DNA from: Clostridiales bacterium
GTDB lineage: Bacteria > Bacillota > Clostridia > Lachnospirales > Lachnospiraceae
NCBI GenBank assembly: GCA_029010495.1
Contig: JAQXKO010000011.1
Location: 55,880-119,879, forward strand
Length of the DNA stretch: 64,000 nucleotides
Direction of reading: 5' to 3'
A program made the translations under genes and the position numbers. The stretch's first letter is position 1. Each line of letters starts with the position of its first letter. A model generated the notes under the pieces. That model had not been told where the DNA came from, ran no database searches, and saw nothing but the letters and a program-made list of their open reading frames with translations. Of the stretch, positions 1-8,841 are shown piece after piece.

Positions 1-120
1 CCTGACATCAGGCTCCATCTCAGGGTCATCAAGCATATTTTCAAGCATTATCATTATTGAAATACCGAATATGTCAGATATTACGATATTTGCGCCTTGT
101 TTTTTATTAATTTTTAGCAT
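1..120 (-). CDS. Hypothetical protein, N-terminal fragment cut by the window edge
   Basis: An open reading frame of 40 codons runs off the left edge. It starts with ATG at 120, about 10 nt after a GGGAG ribosome binding site on the minus strand (near 131-135). The visible N-terminus begins MLKINKKQGANIV and becomes acidic (LDDPEMEPDV). I do not recognise the family and no domain can be judged from 40 residues. The start site is the best-supported part of this call. Confidence 0.5.
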   Translation of the reverse strand, partial: MLKINKKQGANIVISDIFGISIMIMLENMLDDPEMEPDVR

Positions 121-310
121 TTTGGAATTACTCCCAAAAAAAGAAATACGGCTTTCGGTAGATTTTATCTTTCACAGGTGTTATTATGTATACATACGAA
201 AGAGATGATTTTGATACGGCACATGCTCTACGGCAGTCATTTGCCGCCGGCCACGCCGGAAACTTTTGATTTTACTACTCCTTAATATAAATTTTTCCAC
301 TCATCTCTTT

Positions 311-369
311 AAAAGGGGGCAGCCTTGTGATATCTTGGAAAGTGATATCTCTAAGTTGCCCCCTTTTTA
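311..369 (-). terminator. Probable terminator of the trxB-trxA operon
   Basis: Inverted repeat: AAAAGGGGGCA at 311-321 pairs with TGCCCCCTTTT at 357-367, with further CTT/AAG and GATATC/GATATC pairing inside. It lies just past the trxA stop and is flanked by T-runs on both strands, so it could work in either direction. The rest of 121-423 shows no convincing gene. Confidence 0.6.
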
Positions 370-423
370 TTATTACATAATTATGGACGAAGTTTTGAAA
401 GAAGCTTCATGGCAGGTTAATAC

Positions 424-729
424 CTACTTTATTATCTCTTCCAAATCCTCCTTTGACCTGAAGCCTACCATCTGCTCCTTTAATGCACCGTTTTCAAAAT
501 AGAGAATTGTAGGTATTGACATAATTCCGAACTTTCTTGCCACCTCTTCATTGTTATCAACATTCAGCTTGAAAAATTTAACATTTTCATTTTCATCGGC
601 AAGCTCTTCAATAACAGGTGCAAGCATCCTGCACGGACCGCACCATGGAGCATAGCAGTCAACAACCACCTTAACGGCCGACTTAACCGATGCTTCAAAA
701 TTACTGCTTTCAATTTCTGTTACACTCAT
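424..729 (-). CDS. trxA: Thioredoxin
   Basis: Small cytoplasmic disulfide reductase that passes electrons from thioredoxin reductase to target proteins. The protein is 101 aa, close to the usual ~105. The redox motif WCGPC is present (Cys30 and Cys33) and the cis-proline loop is SIPT (Pro73). The ATG at 729 follows an AAGGG site on the minus strand. It lies 76 nt downstream of trxB in the same direction, so the two probably form an operon in which the reductase and its substrate are made together, ending at the hairpin at 311-369. Residues before Cys30 read VVVDCYAPW, with an extra Cys at 25 that is not part of the active site. Confidence 0.95.
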   Translation of the reverse strand: MSVTEIESSNFEASVKSAVKVVVDCYAPWCGPCRMLAPVIEELADENENVKFFKLNVDNNEEVARKFGIMSIPTILYFENGALKEQMVGFRSKEDLEEIIK

Positions 730-805
730 TTTTTACCCTTGACAGCCTGCTGCCGAAGCTTATCCTGACGCAAACGCTGTCTTACCTTTCTTATTTGTTT
801 TTTAT

Positions 806-1717
806 TTAATTATCCTGCGGCTTCATTTCCCTGACGGCTGTCATGGCGGCTATGCTTCCGTCACTCACTGCCGTAACAAGCTGACGCAGCTCCTTGACTC
901 TTACATCGCCTGCAACATATATGCCCGGCGTACCCGTATGAACATCATCCCCGGCCATTATATAGCCCGCATCATCAAGCCTTACAACATTTGCAAAGCA
1001 TCTGCTGACCGGTTCGCGTCCGACTGCCACAAAAAGTCCGTCAACAGGCAATGTACTTATCTGACCTTTCCCATCGTCAATGTCAATGCTTTTAAGCATG
1101 ATGTCACCGTTTAATGCCTTAACGGTGCTGTTAAGAATAAATTCGACATTATCCTTTTCTTCAAGCTCCTTCACATAACCCATTTCACCCCGAAATGTAT
1201 CGCGTCGATGAATCAGATATACCTTTTCTGCAACATCAGAGAGATAAACTGCATCCTCCAATGCAGTATTGCCTCCTCCGACCACGGCAACGGTTCTACC
1301 CTTAAAGAAGTTTCCGTCACATGTGGCGCAATAGCTTACGCCTCTGCCCACAAGCTCACGTTCACGGGCAAGTCCAAGCTCACGATTCCTTGCACCGGTG
1401 GCGATTATGACTGCAGCTGCCCGGAAGGATTCACGTGCAGTATGAACGGTTTTGTCCTCATCTATTTTTAAAACCTCACGGTATTTAACAACACCGCCCA
1501 GCTTTTTGACCTGATTATAAAGATTTGTCGCAAAATCAAAGCCCGAAATCATATCGATTCCCGGGTAATTTTCAAGCTTGTCCGCATTTACAATCTGTCC
1601 TCCGTAGCCTGACGCTTCAAGCACCAGAACAGATTTGCCCGCACGCAGACCGTAAAGGGCAGCCGTAAGCCCTGCAGGCCCCGCACCGACAACTATTATA
1701 TCATAATACTCTCCCAT
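806..1717 (-). CDS. trxB: Thioredoxin-disulfide reductase
   Basis: FAD- and NADPH-dependent flavoprotein that reduces thioredoxin. Seen in the 303-aa sequence: an N-terminal FAD-binding Rossmann motif GAGPAG (residues 11-16), the redox pair CATC (Cys130, Cys133), a second nucleotide-binding motif GGGNTA (about 147-152), and the C-terminal FAD motif GIYVAGDVR. The order is that of low-molecular-weight TrxR, and the length is typical (~305-315). The start is supported by GGGAGG just upstream. It is the first gene of a pair with trxA. No riboswitch or strong consensus promoter was recognised in the 190 bp upstream. Confidence 0.95.
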   Translation of the reverse strand: MGEYYDIIVVGAGPAGLTAALYGLRAGKSVLVLEASGYGGQIVNADKLENYPGIDMISGFDFATNLYNQVKKLGGVVKYREVLKIDEDKTVHTARESFRAAAVIIATGARNRELGLARERELVGRGVSYCATCDGNFFKGRTVAVVGGGNTALEDAVYLSDVAEKVYLIHRRDTFRGEMGYVKELEEKDNVEFILNSTVKALNGDIMLKSIDIDDGKGQISTLPVDGLFVAVGREPVSRCFANVVRLDDAGYIMAGDDVHTGTPGIYVAGDVRVKELRQLVTAVSDGSIAAMTAVREMKPQDN

Positions 1718-1840
1718 ATGTCTGCCTCCCTGTCCTTATATTATTATAACTCATTTTAACACAAATAACCGTATCAAATGTTACATTATTAAAATAAACA
1801 AATATAATGTCTGTTTATGTCATAATTTTTATTTCCCTGT

Positions 1841-1881
1841 AAAAAAGAACTTTGTTCTTCAATCAGAACAAAGTTCTTTTC
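1841..1881 (-). terminator. Rho-independent terminator after the SEC-C gene
   Basis: Perfect 16-bp inverted repeat, AAAAGAACTTTGTTCT (1843-1858) and its complement (1865-1880), with a 6-nt loop. On the minus strand it is followed by a run of T. It closes the rarA-to-SEC-C gene run. Confidence 0.85.
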
Positions 1882-1995
1882 ATAATACTGTCTGTAATCC
1901 GGCTTTATTTAGAAGTCAGACAAATGCCAGATTGCCGGTTTTTAAAATGCCTGACAGAGAGCACCAATAATCTGATTATCTGCCGCAGCTTCCGA

Positions 1996-2499
1996 TTACT
2001 GTCTTCCGCAGCACTGCTTATACTTTCTGCCTGAACCGCATGGACAAGGGTCGTTGCGGCCAACCTTCTTTGGCTTGATGATCGTATTTGATTTTTTCTG
2101 CTCAAGATACAGAGCCTTTCTTCTCTCCTTGGTAAGAAGCGCATCCCACTGAGGAAGCTCATACAGCCATTCCGCCTCGCACTCAACCATATTCTTGTAA
2201 AGTGTTTCCATGTCATAATCAAGGCTTACAACAGTATCCTCCGTCATTTCCTCAATAGGATTAGGTGTCTTTAGGCTGTCGTTGATTCCGTCAAGGAAAC
2301 CTACGAATGTCTGAAGCTTCATATTGTACTTTTCGGCAAGCTCCTTAACCGTACCTGTTACAACCACGTCAGGATTGGCAAGAATATCCTCATATACGGC
2401 CTTCTCTTCTGCGAAATATGCTCCCCAGAAAAGTTTACCCTCCTGCTGATTCATGTCCTGGTCATATGCCTTATCTCTCCAGTCTGTTAATAAACTCAT
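1996..2499 (-). CDS. SEC-C motif protein
   Basis: A 167-aa protein whose C-terminus carries the zinc-binding SEC-C motif, seen as [17 protein letters not shown] with four cysteines, as at the end of SecA and many stand-alone proteins. The N-terminal ~140 residues are helical and acidic with no domain I can name. The start was set at ATG 2499 because GGAGGAG lies just upstream; a start five codons earlier would place the ribosome binding site inside the gene. It is last in a minus-strand run (rarA, small membrane protein, DUF6273-like protein, this gene) that ends in a strong terminator. SEC-C motifs bind zinc and often nucleic acids or protein partners; the specific role here is unknown. Confidence 0.8.
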   Translation of the reverse strand: MSLLTDWRDKAYDQDMNQQEGKLFWGAYFAEEKAVYEDILANPDVVVTGTVKELAEKYNMKLQTFVGFLDGINDSLKTPNPIEEMTEDTVVSLDYDMETLYKNMVECEAEWLYELPQWDALLTKERRKALYLEQKKSNTIIKPKKVGRNDPCPCGSGRKYKQCCGRQ

Positions 2500-2516
2500 G
2501 TTTATCTCCTCCATTA

Positions 2517-3389
2517 TTAATTACTGTATTTTATCCATACTGCAGGTCTGATACCCACATTGCCGGCCGTTGCACTGACTCCCCTGTATAATATGCTGCC
2601 GTTTTCAGCGGCCACCGTTACAAGCGACATCCCTCTGTCCTGCTCATCACAGCCGCCCGGAAGACGGAGCCAGTATTTTACGCTTTCTGCCCTGTCTGCC
2701 TCATTAAGCCTGAAGTATGCATAAGGTGTCAGCAGCGAATCTGCCTCAATCCGATAACGCTCCATCTCCTCCGGAGACAGTATGAATACATTATCCGCGG
2801 TATCATGACCTCCGTCAATGCCGCATGCTTCATTATCCTCGTTATCAACTTCAATGCACATTATATGTTCTTTTTCCTTTTCTGTAAAGACCTGATTGTA
2901 GAAATTACCATTTAATGAAGCCCTTATGTCACTTTCTTCCCATGTAACATGGCCTGCCTTGGAAAAACACATCACATCAACAATGTTTTTTGTTACGATT
3001 AATGCACTTCCTTCAAAGGTGTCAGCAACCTGCCAGCAGACAGGCTCTGCTGTGCCGTCCCTGTCAAATTTATATCGTCCGAATGTTATTTCCTGTCCGA
3101 CCGAAAGCTCAAGTCCCTCCCTGAAAGCCTGTATACTCTCATCCGGGGCCGCTGCCGGTCCGGACGGTTTGGCAATAAGCGTCGGTGTGGCAATCAAATC
3201 TCCTCCGGCTATTATCGGATAAGTCTTTTTGGCTCCGGTATTTTTTCTTCCGGACAGGAATAATACTGCCCCGGCAGCAGCTATTGCAGCCACCGCTCCC
3301 AAAACCATAAAAAGCTTTTTCTTATTTACCTTTTGAGGCTTCTCTTTAACGTAAGCGGTAAAATCTATAATATTATCCTTATTCTTCAT
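2517..3389 (-). CDS. Membrane-anchored DUF6273-like protein
   Basis: Predicted 290-aa single-pass protein. After a charged cytoplasmic start ([15 protein letters not shown]) there is one hydrophobic segment at about residues 25-45 ([20 protein letters not shown]), a Pro/Ala/Thr linker, then an extracytoplasmic domain. That domain contains [29 protein letters not shown] and a final GIRPAVWIK. This pattern is what I associate with DUF6273, a domain common in Lachnospiraceae; I assign it from memory of the motifs. The ATG at 3389 overlaps the end of the upstream small membrane protein by 11 nt and has GGAGA upstream, which points to translational coupling. Function unknown. Confidence 0.7.
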   Translation of the reverse strand: MKNKDNIIDFTAYVKEKPQKVNKKKLFMVLGAVAAIAAAGAVLFLSGRKNTGAKKTYPIIAGGDLIATPTLIAKPSGPAAAPDESIQAFREGLELSVGQEITFGRYKFDRDGTAEPVCWQVADTFEGSALIVTKNIVDVMCFSKAGHVTWEESDIRASLNGNFYNQVFTEKEKEHIMCIEVDNEDNEACGIDGGHDTADNVFILSPEEMERYRIEADSLLTPYAYFRLNEADRAESVKYWLRLPGGCDEQDRGMSLVTVAAENGSILYRGVSATAGNVGIRPAVWIKYSN

Positions 3390-3630
3390 CAGGGCTTTCT
3401 CCGTCGTCGGGATACTTATCATCATCCTTATGAACCATATCATATACCCGGATAAAGCAATAAACACTTATCGGAACCACGACAACACAGAAAAGCGAAG
3501 CCATCATCAGGCTGCGGTCACCTGTTGCCATGCATATACACATAATTACTATAAATACGATGATTGCAGCAATTCCTGCTATTGCAAGTCCCTGTCTTAC
3601 CTTATTGTTTTTCACCGGTTTTATCTTCAC
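3379..3630 (-). CDS. Small two-helix membrane protein
   Basis: 83 aa, with a basic N-terminus (MKIKPVKNNKVRQ), two hydrophobic segments (about residues 14-34 and 42-62), and an acidic tail ([15 protein letters not shown]). I do not recognise a family. The start overlaps the 3' end of rarA by 29 nt and its end overlaps the next gene by 11 nt, so it sits tightly inside an operon. Codon use and the clean membrane pattern support it as a real gene. Confidence 0.65.
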   Translation of the reverse strand: MKIKPVKNNKVRQGLAIAGIAAIIVFIVIMCICMATGDRSLMMASLFCVVVVPISVYCFIRVYDMVHKDDDKYPDDGESPDEE

Positions 3631-4942
3631 GTCTTATCCTCTCCATTCTTTCCTTAATAGTCTTCTCATAGCCCTGCACGTTAAAATCATAAAAGGTCTG
3701 ATTTTGTGCATTGTCCGGAAGATACTGCTGTGCGCAGAAGTGATTGTCATAATCATGCGGATATTTATAGCCTAATCCCTTGCCAAGCTTTGCCGCGCCG
3801 CCGTAATGGGCGTCGCAAAGATAAGGCGGTATCTCTTCATTCGGATGGTTTTCAACATATGCCTTTGCCTTAAAAACAGCATTTACGGAGGCATTGCTCT
3901 TCGGAGCTGACGCAACATAAGCTACTGCCTGGGAAAGTATTATCTGTGCCTCCGGCATGCCTACCCTTTCAACTGCCAGACATGCATTAGTCGCCACGAC
4001 AAGAGCCATCGGGTCTGCATTCCCCACATCCTCCGAAGCACATATCATTATTCTTCTTGCGATAAATTTAATATCCTCTCCCGCATTAAGCATCCGGGCA
4101 AGATAATATACTGCTGCATCCACATCAGACCCGCGCATGCTTTTTATGAAAGCCGACACGGTGTTGTAATGATTGTCTCCGTCTTTATCATAACGCGCAA
4201 CCCTTTTTCTGATACATTCCACAGCCACATCCAAAGTTATACGGATATGTCCGTCCTCCCCCGGCTCCGTAGTAAGCACGGCAAGCTCCACTGCATTAAG
4301 TGCATTTCTCGCATCACCTCCCGCCGCATCGGCAAGGAAATCAAGTGCATCATCATCTATGACGGGCTTATATACGGCCATGCCTCTTTCCCTGTCTGTC
4401 AGCGCCCTGGATATAAGCTCCTTAATATTGTCAGTCGACAGGGGGTTGAGCGCAAATATAACGGCTCTGCTGAGTAAGGCTCCGTTGACCTCAAAATAAG
4501 GATTCTCCGTAGTAGCTCCGATAAGAACAATCGTACCGTCCTCTACAAAAGGCAGCAGATAATCCTGCTGGGCCTTATTGAAGCGGTGAATCTCGTCCAC
4601 AAACAATATGGTCTTTTTTCCATACATTGCCAACGTATCCTTTGCCGCATTCACGACCTCTTCCATATCCTTTTTACCTGCTACGGTTGCATTTATCTGG
4701 GTAAATTCTGCACTTGTCGAATTGGCAATTACCCTCGCAAGTGTGGTTTTTCCCGTTCCCGGCGGTCCGTAAAGTATTATGGAGGATAACCTGTCAGCCC
4801 TGATAGCCCTTGTGAGCAGCTTATCCTCTCCGAGAATGTGCTCCTGCCCCACAACCTCATCGATGAAGCGAGGTCTCATTCTGGCTGCAAGAGGAGCCTC
4901 CTTTTCCTTTACATTTTCTCTCATATATTCAAATAAATCCAT
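3602..4942 (-). CDS. rarA: Replication-associated recombination protein A (MgsA/RarA AAA+ ATPase)
   Basis: AAA+ ATPase of the clamp-loader-like RarA/MgsA/WRNIP1 family that acts at stalled replication forks. Visible motifs: Walker A GPPGTGKT (59-66), Walker B with DEIHRF (Asp116), sensor-1 region IGATTENPYF, and the C-terminal family sequence ending in a YKYPHDYDNHF patch. At 446 aa it is of usual length. ATG at 4942 follows AAGGATGAATT. Its promoter (TTGCAA-17-TATAGT) shares its -35 hexamer with the divergent DUF4250/yigZ promoter. It heads a four-gene minus-strand run. Confidence 0.95.
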   Translation of the reverse strand: MDLFEYMRENVKEKEAPLAARMRPRFIDEVVGQEHILGEDKLLTRAIRADRLSSIILYGPPGTGKTTLARVIANSTSAEFTQINATVAGKKDMEEVVNAAKDTLAMYGKKTILFVDEIHRFNKAQQDYLLPFVEDGTIVLIGATTENPYFEVNGALLSRAVIFALNPLSTDNIKELISRALTDRERGMAVYKPVIDDDALDFLADAAGGDARNALNAVELAVLTTEPGEDGHIRITLDVAVECIRKRVARYDKDGDNHYNTVSAFIKSMRGSDVDAAVYYLARMLNAGEDIKFIARRIMICASEDVGNADPMALVVATNACLAVERVGMPEAQIILSQAVAYVASAPKSNASVNAVFKAKAYVENHPNEEIPPYLCDAHYGGAAKLGKGLGYKYPHDYDNHFCAQQYLPDNAQNQTFYDFNVQGYEKTIKERMERIRREDKTGEKQ

Positions 4943-4967
4943 AATTCATCCTTTATACACCGGTTTC

Positions 4968-4996
4968 ACTATACTAATTTTTGTAAATCATTGCAA
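4968..4996 (-). promoter_or_regulatory. Promoter of the rarA operon
   Basis: On the minus strand TTGCAA (4991-4996) is followed after exactly 17 nt by TATAGT (4968-4973), just upstream of rarA. The -35 hexamer is a palindrome and is also the -35 of the divergent plus-strand promoter. Confidence 0.6.
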
Positions 4997-5019
4997 TAAT
5001 TGTCCCCTTGGGGTATACT
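4991..5019 (+). promoter_or_regulatory. Promoter of the DUF4250-yigZ-PBP genes
   Basis: TTGCAA (4991-4996), a 17-nt spacer, then TATACT (5014-5019). It leaves a leader of about 100 nt before the small DUF4250 gene. That leader contains a CTGGCA/TCTGCC hairpin-like stretch but no riboswitch I recognise. Confidence 0.6.
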
Positions 5020-5129
5020 ATGTATACATACATGCCGGAAAACGTATGCGCTTCTGGCAGAAAACCAATCGGTATCTGCCCTTACAAAATCCTGTTTCCG
5101 GCAAATAAATTATTAAGGAAATAATGATT

Positions 5130-5303
5130 ATGCTTCCATCAGATCCATTAATGCTGCTCAGCTTTATTAATACCAGACTTCGTGACGAATACGATTCTTT
5201 AGACGCCCTGTGCGATGCCCTTGACGAATCTGCCGAGGATATCAAGGCAGCTCTTGGGAAAATCGATTACAGATACAACGAAGAGCTTAACCAGTTTAAG
5301 TAG
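5130..5303 (+). CDS. DUF4250 family protein
   Basis: A 57-aa protein. The sequence starts MLPSDPLMLLSFINTRLRD and ends with IDYRYNEELNQF, which I recognise as the DUF4250 pattern (a conserved start with DPxMLLS, and a Y-x-Y/N-E-E-x-NQF end). A second in-frame ATG six nt upstream is possible; 5130 fits the family start and an AAGGAAA site. It is first in a plus-strand run with yigZ and PBP1A. Function unknown; the family is small, cytoplasmic and helical. Confidence 0.8.
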   Translation: MLPSDPLMLLSFINTRLRDEYDSLDALCDALDESAEDIKAALGKIDYRYNEELNQFK

Positions 5304-5355
5304 CAGTTATTATGATAATTTATTACAAATTTTTTGTCAAGTAAAGAGGTAGCTT

Positions 5356-5973
5356 GTGGGCAATTTTAAATACATCAGAAAAACGGTAACAGCTGAAATT
5401 ACGGAGAAAAAATCCCGCTTTATTGCAACGCTTACTCCCGTGGAAAACGAGGAGGAGGCTCTGGCCTTTATCGCATCAATTAAAAAGAAATATTACGATG
5501 CGCGACACAACTGCTATGCTTATATAACCGGTGACGAGGATGAATTTATCCATGCCTCTGACGACGGTGAGCCTGCACATACAGCCGGCAGACCCATGCT
5601 TGACATTTTAATAAAAAGTGATCTTCACAAGGTATGTGTTACGGTCACAAGATATTTCGGCGGCATTCTTCTGGGTACAGGAGGTCTTGTCAGAGCTTAC
5701 AGTGATGCACTTAAAGCCGCCATTGAGGAGGCTGACATTTATGAGCTTACGGAATACCTGGCGGTTAATGTGAAATGTGATTATTCCTCCCATGGCAAAA
5801 TCACTAACTATGCCCTGAAGGAGGGTTTACGATTATCTAATCCTGTCTATAATGAAAATGTAGAATTTGATCTGATGATCTCACCTGATGACGCAGACGC
5901 CTGTATCGCAGTACTTACTGACATAACGGGAGGAAGGGCTGCCATTACGGTCGGTGAGAAGGTTCTTATGTAA
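5356..5973 (+). CDS. yigZ: YigZ/IMPACT family protein
   Basis: 205-aa protein of the YigZ (UPF0029, IMPACT N-terminal-like) family. Diagnostic blocks are KKSRFIA near the start, ARHNCYAY, DDGEPAHTAGRPML and VTRYFGGILLGTGGLVRAY, followed by a C-terminal DUF1949-type alpha/beta part. The start is GTG at 5356 with AAAGAGG seven nt upstream. Family members are cytoplasmic; eukaryotic IMPACT acts on translational stress signalling, but the bacterial role is not settled. The PBP gene starts 11 nt after this stop, so the two are probably co-transcribed. Confidence 0.92.
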   Translation: MGNFKYIRKTVTAEITEKKSRFIATLTPVENEEEALAFIASIKKKYYDARHNCYAYITGDEDEFIHASDDGEPAHTAGRPMLDILIKSDLHKVCVTVTRYFGGILLGTGGLVRAYSDALKAAIEEADIYELTEYLAVNVKCDYSSHGKITNYALKEGLRLSNPVYNENVEFDLMISPDDADACIAVLTDITGGRAAITVGEKVLM

Positions 5974-5984
5974 AAGAGGTTGTT

Positions 5985-8687
5985 ATGAATTACGGTAAAA
6001 GAGCTATTTACAAAAGACAGTCAATGCTAAAGTCTAAGTCGCTCAGACTCATGTCAAGAATCAGGGTGATTTGTCTCGGATTTCTGTGTCTTGCCGTGGC
6101 TTCCGGTATTACAATCGGAGGTGCCGTAGGGCTTAAGATGTACCGGAGCATCATCGCAGACGCACCAAGCCTTGACAATATAAGTGTGGTTCCCTCAACT
6201 TTTGCCTCAAATATATATGCCAATGACGGCAAAACTATTATCAAAACACTTTCCGCTTCGGGCAGCAACAGGGAATATGTAACCTACAATAACATATCTC
6301 CGAATGCAGTTAATGCATTCGTGGCCCTGGAGGATGAGCGCTTCTTCAGTCACAAGGGTATAGATTTACAGGGAATTCTGCGCGTTGCAATAACAGATAT
6401 GATTACGGGCAATGACGCAGGAGCCTCCACAATAACACAACAGCTTATTAAAAACCAGGTGTTCGGCGGCGGAAATGAAGCGTCATTTTCCGACAAACTC
6501 AAACGTAAAATTCAGGAGCAGTATCTTGCCGTTTCACTCGAGAACAAAACTTCAAAGGAAAAGATTCTTGAATATTATCTTAACACAATAAATCTCGGCA
6601 ACGGCACCTACGGTATCCAGAAGGCTTCGAGAGCATACTTTGGCAAGGACGCCTCAAAGCTCAATGTTTCCGAGGCCGCCGTTCTTGCGCCTATCGCATA
6701 TTCTCCTACCCTCATGAATCCGATTACTCATCCCGAGGCCAATAAAAAGCGTCGTCTTGCAACACTTGACAATATGCTTAAGCAGAGGCTTATAACGCAG
6801 TCACAGTATGATGATGCTGTTGCCGATACCGATAATGTTTATGAGAGAATCATAATGCAGGATGAGCTCAATCAGGATAACTCCGAGCGTCAGAATTCAT
6901 ATTTTGTAGACGCCCTGATAACACAGATACTCAGTGATCTGGAGAAGGCCGGCTACAGCTCCTATGAGGCAAATTCCCTTCTTTTCACAAGCGGTCTTGA
7001 TATAATAACTACCCAGGATGCACAGATACAGGCAATTCTTGACAATGAATTTACGGATCCTGACAATTTCCCTGCAATAGGCCAGGGCTCCTACTATGAG
7101 CTCGACTCCGGCTGGGCGCTGTCAATTTATATCGGCGGCGATGAATGGATACACTATCATATCCGCGATCTTGTAAATTACTATAGTGATTTTGACGACA
7201 AAGATAATATATACAACCATCCGAAGAAGGACGGTAAGGGTATAAGCGCCCTCACTCTCGACAGGGATGATCTTGATAAAAAAATCGATGAGTTTATCGA
7301 TGCAAAATTCAAAGAGCAAAACGGCGTATCATATATGGAATCAGAGCGAATATACAACCTGGAGCCTCAGGCTGCCATGGTCGTAATGGATCCTGCCACG
7401 GGAAACGTGCTTGCCCTTTACGGAGGACGCGGAAATAAGTCGGGCGACCGGGTGCTTAACAGAGCGACCGAGGCTTTCCGCCAGCCGGGCTCAACCTTTA
7501 AGGTGCTGGCGGCTTTTCTGCCGGCTCTTGATACAGGTAAAATTACACTCGCCTCCGTATTTGACGATTCTTATTATTCCTACGGAATAAACCAGACAAT
7601 AAGAAACTGGTACAACACAGGCTTTGAAGGTCTCTCCCCGGTAAGACGCGGCATTTACCACTCGATGAATATTGTAGCCGCAAGATGTCTTGAAAGCACC
7701 GGTGTGGGCACCTCCATGATGTATCTTAAGCAGTTAGGCTTTACAAAGCTTGATGATAAAAACGACAGAAATATATCGCTTGCACTTGGCGGACTGTCAA
7801 AGGGCGTATCCGTAATGGAGCTTACCGCTGCATACTCCGCCATTGCCAATCAGGGAATATATAACACTCCGAAGCTCTATACAGCCATCTATACTCATGA
7901 CGGCAAACTGCTGCTTGAAAAAAAATCCGAATCAATGCCTGTCATGAAGGACACGACAGCATATCTGTTAACCGATGCAATGCGTGATACTCTGCGTATC
8001 GGCACTGCTACAAAGTGCCGCTTTGACAATCTCGATATTGCAACTGCCGGAAAGACGGGTACAACCTCCGGCGACAACGATTTGTGGTTCTGCGGATATA
8101 CTCCTTACTACTGTGCGGCAATCTGGTCCGGCTTTGACAATAATTTCACACAGGCCAACACCCAATACCACAAGCTGCTCTGGAAGAACTGTATGGAGAA
8201 GATTCATAAGATTAAAAACTGCGCTCCTTCAGATTTTACCCGCCCTGTCTCAATCGTAACCGCAACCATATGCAAAAAATGCGGCAGACTGGCAGTTACG
8301 GGGCTGTGCGACCACAATGAATACGGCAACCTCATCACTACGGAACAGTTTGCACAGGGTACTGCCCCAACGGAAAAATGTAACTGCTGTATAGAGGTTA
8401 CACTGTGCGAAGAATCCGGCTGTCAGGCTTCGCCATATTGCAAAAATACAAAAACAGCAGTTCTTCTCAACAAGGAAGAATCGGAAAGTACGATTACAAA
8501 CGGCGGCACCTATGACACGAAATACTGCCTGACAGGCAGTCGGGCAAAGATATGCGAGCTTCATGAAAACGGATATGAAAAGCCCGATGAGCCGGATTCA
8601 GAGAATGAAGCACCGGACTTTGACAATATTGAATTTCCGACGCCTCCACCCGCCATCCCGCCTGATGATGAGACAGACGAATATTAA
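5985..8687 (+). CDS. Class A penicillin-binding protein (PBP1A-type)
   Basis: Bifunctional peptidoglycan synthase of 900 aa. A cytoplasmic basic tail and one membrane segment (about 28-50) precede a glycosyltransferase (GT51) domain with catalytic Glu in EDERFFSHKGID (Glu116) and the STITQQLIKN block. The transpeptidase domain has STFK (Ser503), SMN (Ser560) and KTGTT (Lys690). After it comes an unusual Cys-rich tail (about residues 755-855) with CKKC, CNCC and other cysteines, then an acidic Pro-rich end (PTPPPAIPPDDE). The two enzymatic domains are certain. The Cys-rich tail is outside the cell by topology, so it may form disulfides or bind metal. A strong terminator follows. Confidence 0.95.
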   Translation: MNYGKRAIYKRQSMLKSKSLRLMSRIRVICLGFLCLAVASGITIGGAVGLKMYRSIIADAPSLDNISVVPSTFASNIYANDGKTIIKTLSASGSNREYVTYNNISPNAVNAFVALEDERFFSHKGIDLQGILRVAITDMITGNDAGASTITQQLIKNQVFGGGNEASFSDKLKRKIQEQYLAVSLENKTSKEKILEYYLNTINLGNGTYGIQKASRAYFGKDASKLNVSEAAVLAPIAYSPTLMNPITHPEANKKRRLATLDNMLKQRLITQSQYDDAVADTDNVYERIIMQDELNQDNSERQNSYFVDALITQILSDLEKAGYSSYEANSLLFTSGLDIITTQDAQIQAILDNEFTDPDNFPAIGQGSYYELDSGWALSIYIGGDEWIHYHIRDLVNYYSDFDDKDNIYNHPKKDGKGISALTLDRDDLDKKIDEFIDAKFKEQNGVSYMESERIYNLEPQAAMVVMDPATGNVLALYGGRGNKSGDRVLNRATEAFRQPGSTFKVLAAFLPALDTGKITLASVFDDSYYSYGINQTIRNWYNTGFEGLSPVRRGIYHSMNIVAARCLESTGVGTSMMYLKQLGFTKLDDKNDRNISLALGGLSKGVSVMELTAAYSAIANQGIYNTPKLYTAIYTHDGKLLLEKKSESMPVMKDTTAYLLTDAMRDTLRIGTATKCRFDNLDIATAGKTGTTSGDNDLWFCGYTPYYCAAIWSGFDNNFTQANTQYHKLLWKNCMEKIHKIKNCAPSDFTRPVSIVTATICKKCGRLAVTGLCDHNEYGNLITTEQFAQGTAPTEKCNCCIEVTLCEESGCQASPYCKNTKTAVLLNKEESESTITNGGTYDTKYCLTGSRAKICELHENGYEKPDEPDSENEAPDFDNIEFPTPPPAIPPDDETDEY

Positions 8688-8692
8688 CGCTT

Positions 8693-8730
8693 AAGGTCTT
8701 TAACCCGATAAAGGATTAAAGACCTTTTTA
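8693..8730 (+). terminator. Terminator after the PBP gene
   Basis: AAGGTCTTTAA (8693-8703) pairs with TTAAAGACCTT (8716-8726), followed by T residues. Confidence 0.85.
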
Positions 8731-8767
8731 CATAACGGGTCTTTATACCGGGGAACAAATCTTATTG

Positions 8768-8796
8768 TTGTTTTTTTATTGCCGCGACGCTATAAT
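8768..8796 (+). promoter_or_regulatory. Promoter of the MocR-type gene
   Basis: TTGTTT (8768-8773), 17-nt spacer, perfect TATAAT (8791-8796), 46 nt before the ATG. Confidence 0.5.
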
Positions 8797-8841
8797 TAAA
8801 GCTGATTATTTATAATAATATTTATTGAAAGAGATGTACGG

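Noticed and set aside
186..269. A 27-codon plus-strand frame starting ATG with weak AGGTG upstream, MYTYERDDFDTAHALRQ...
   Set aside because: Short, no clear promoter, no family match, weak ribosome site; possible but unsupported.
1905..2222. A 105-codon minus-strand frame overlapping the SEC-C gene
   Set aside because: Out-of-frame shadow of the SEC-C gene; composition Arg/Ser-rich and atypical.
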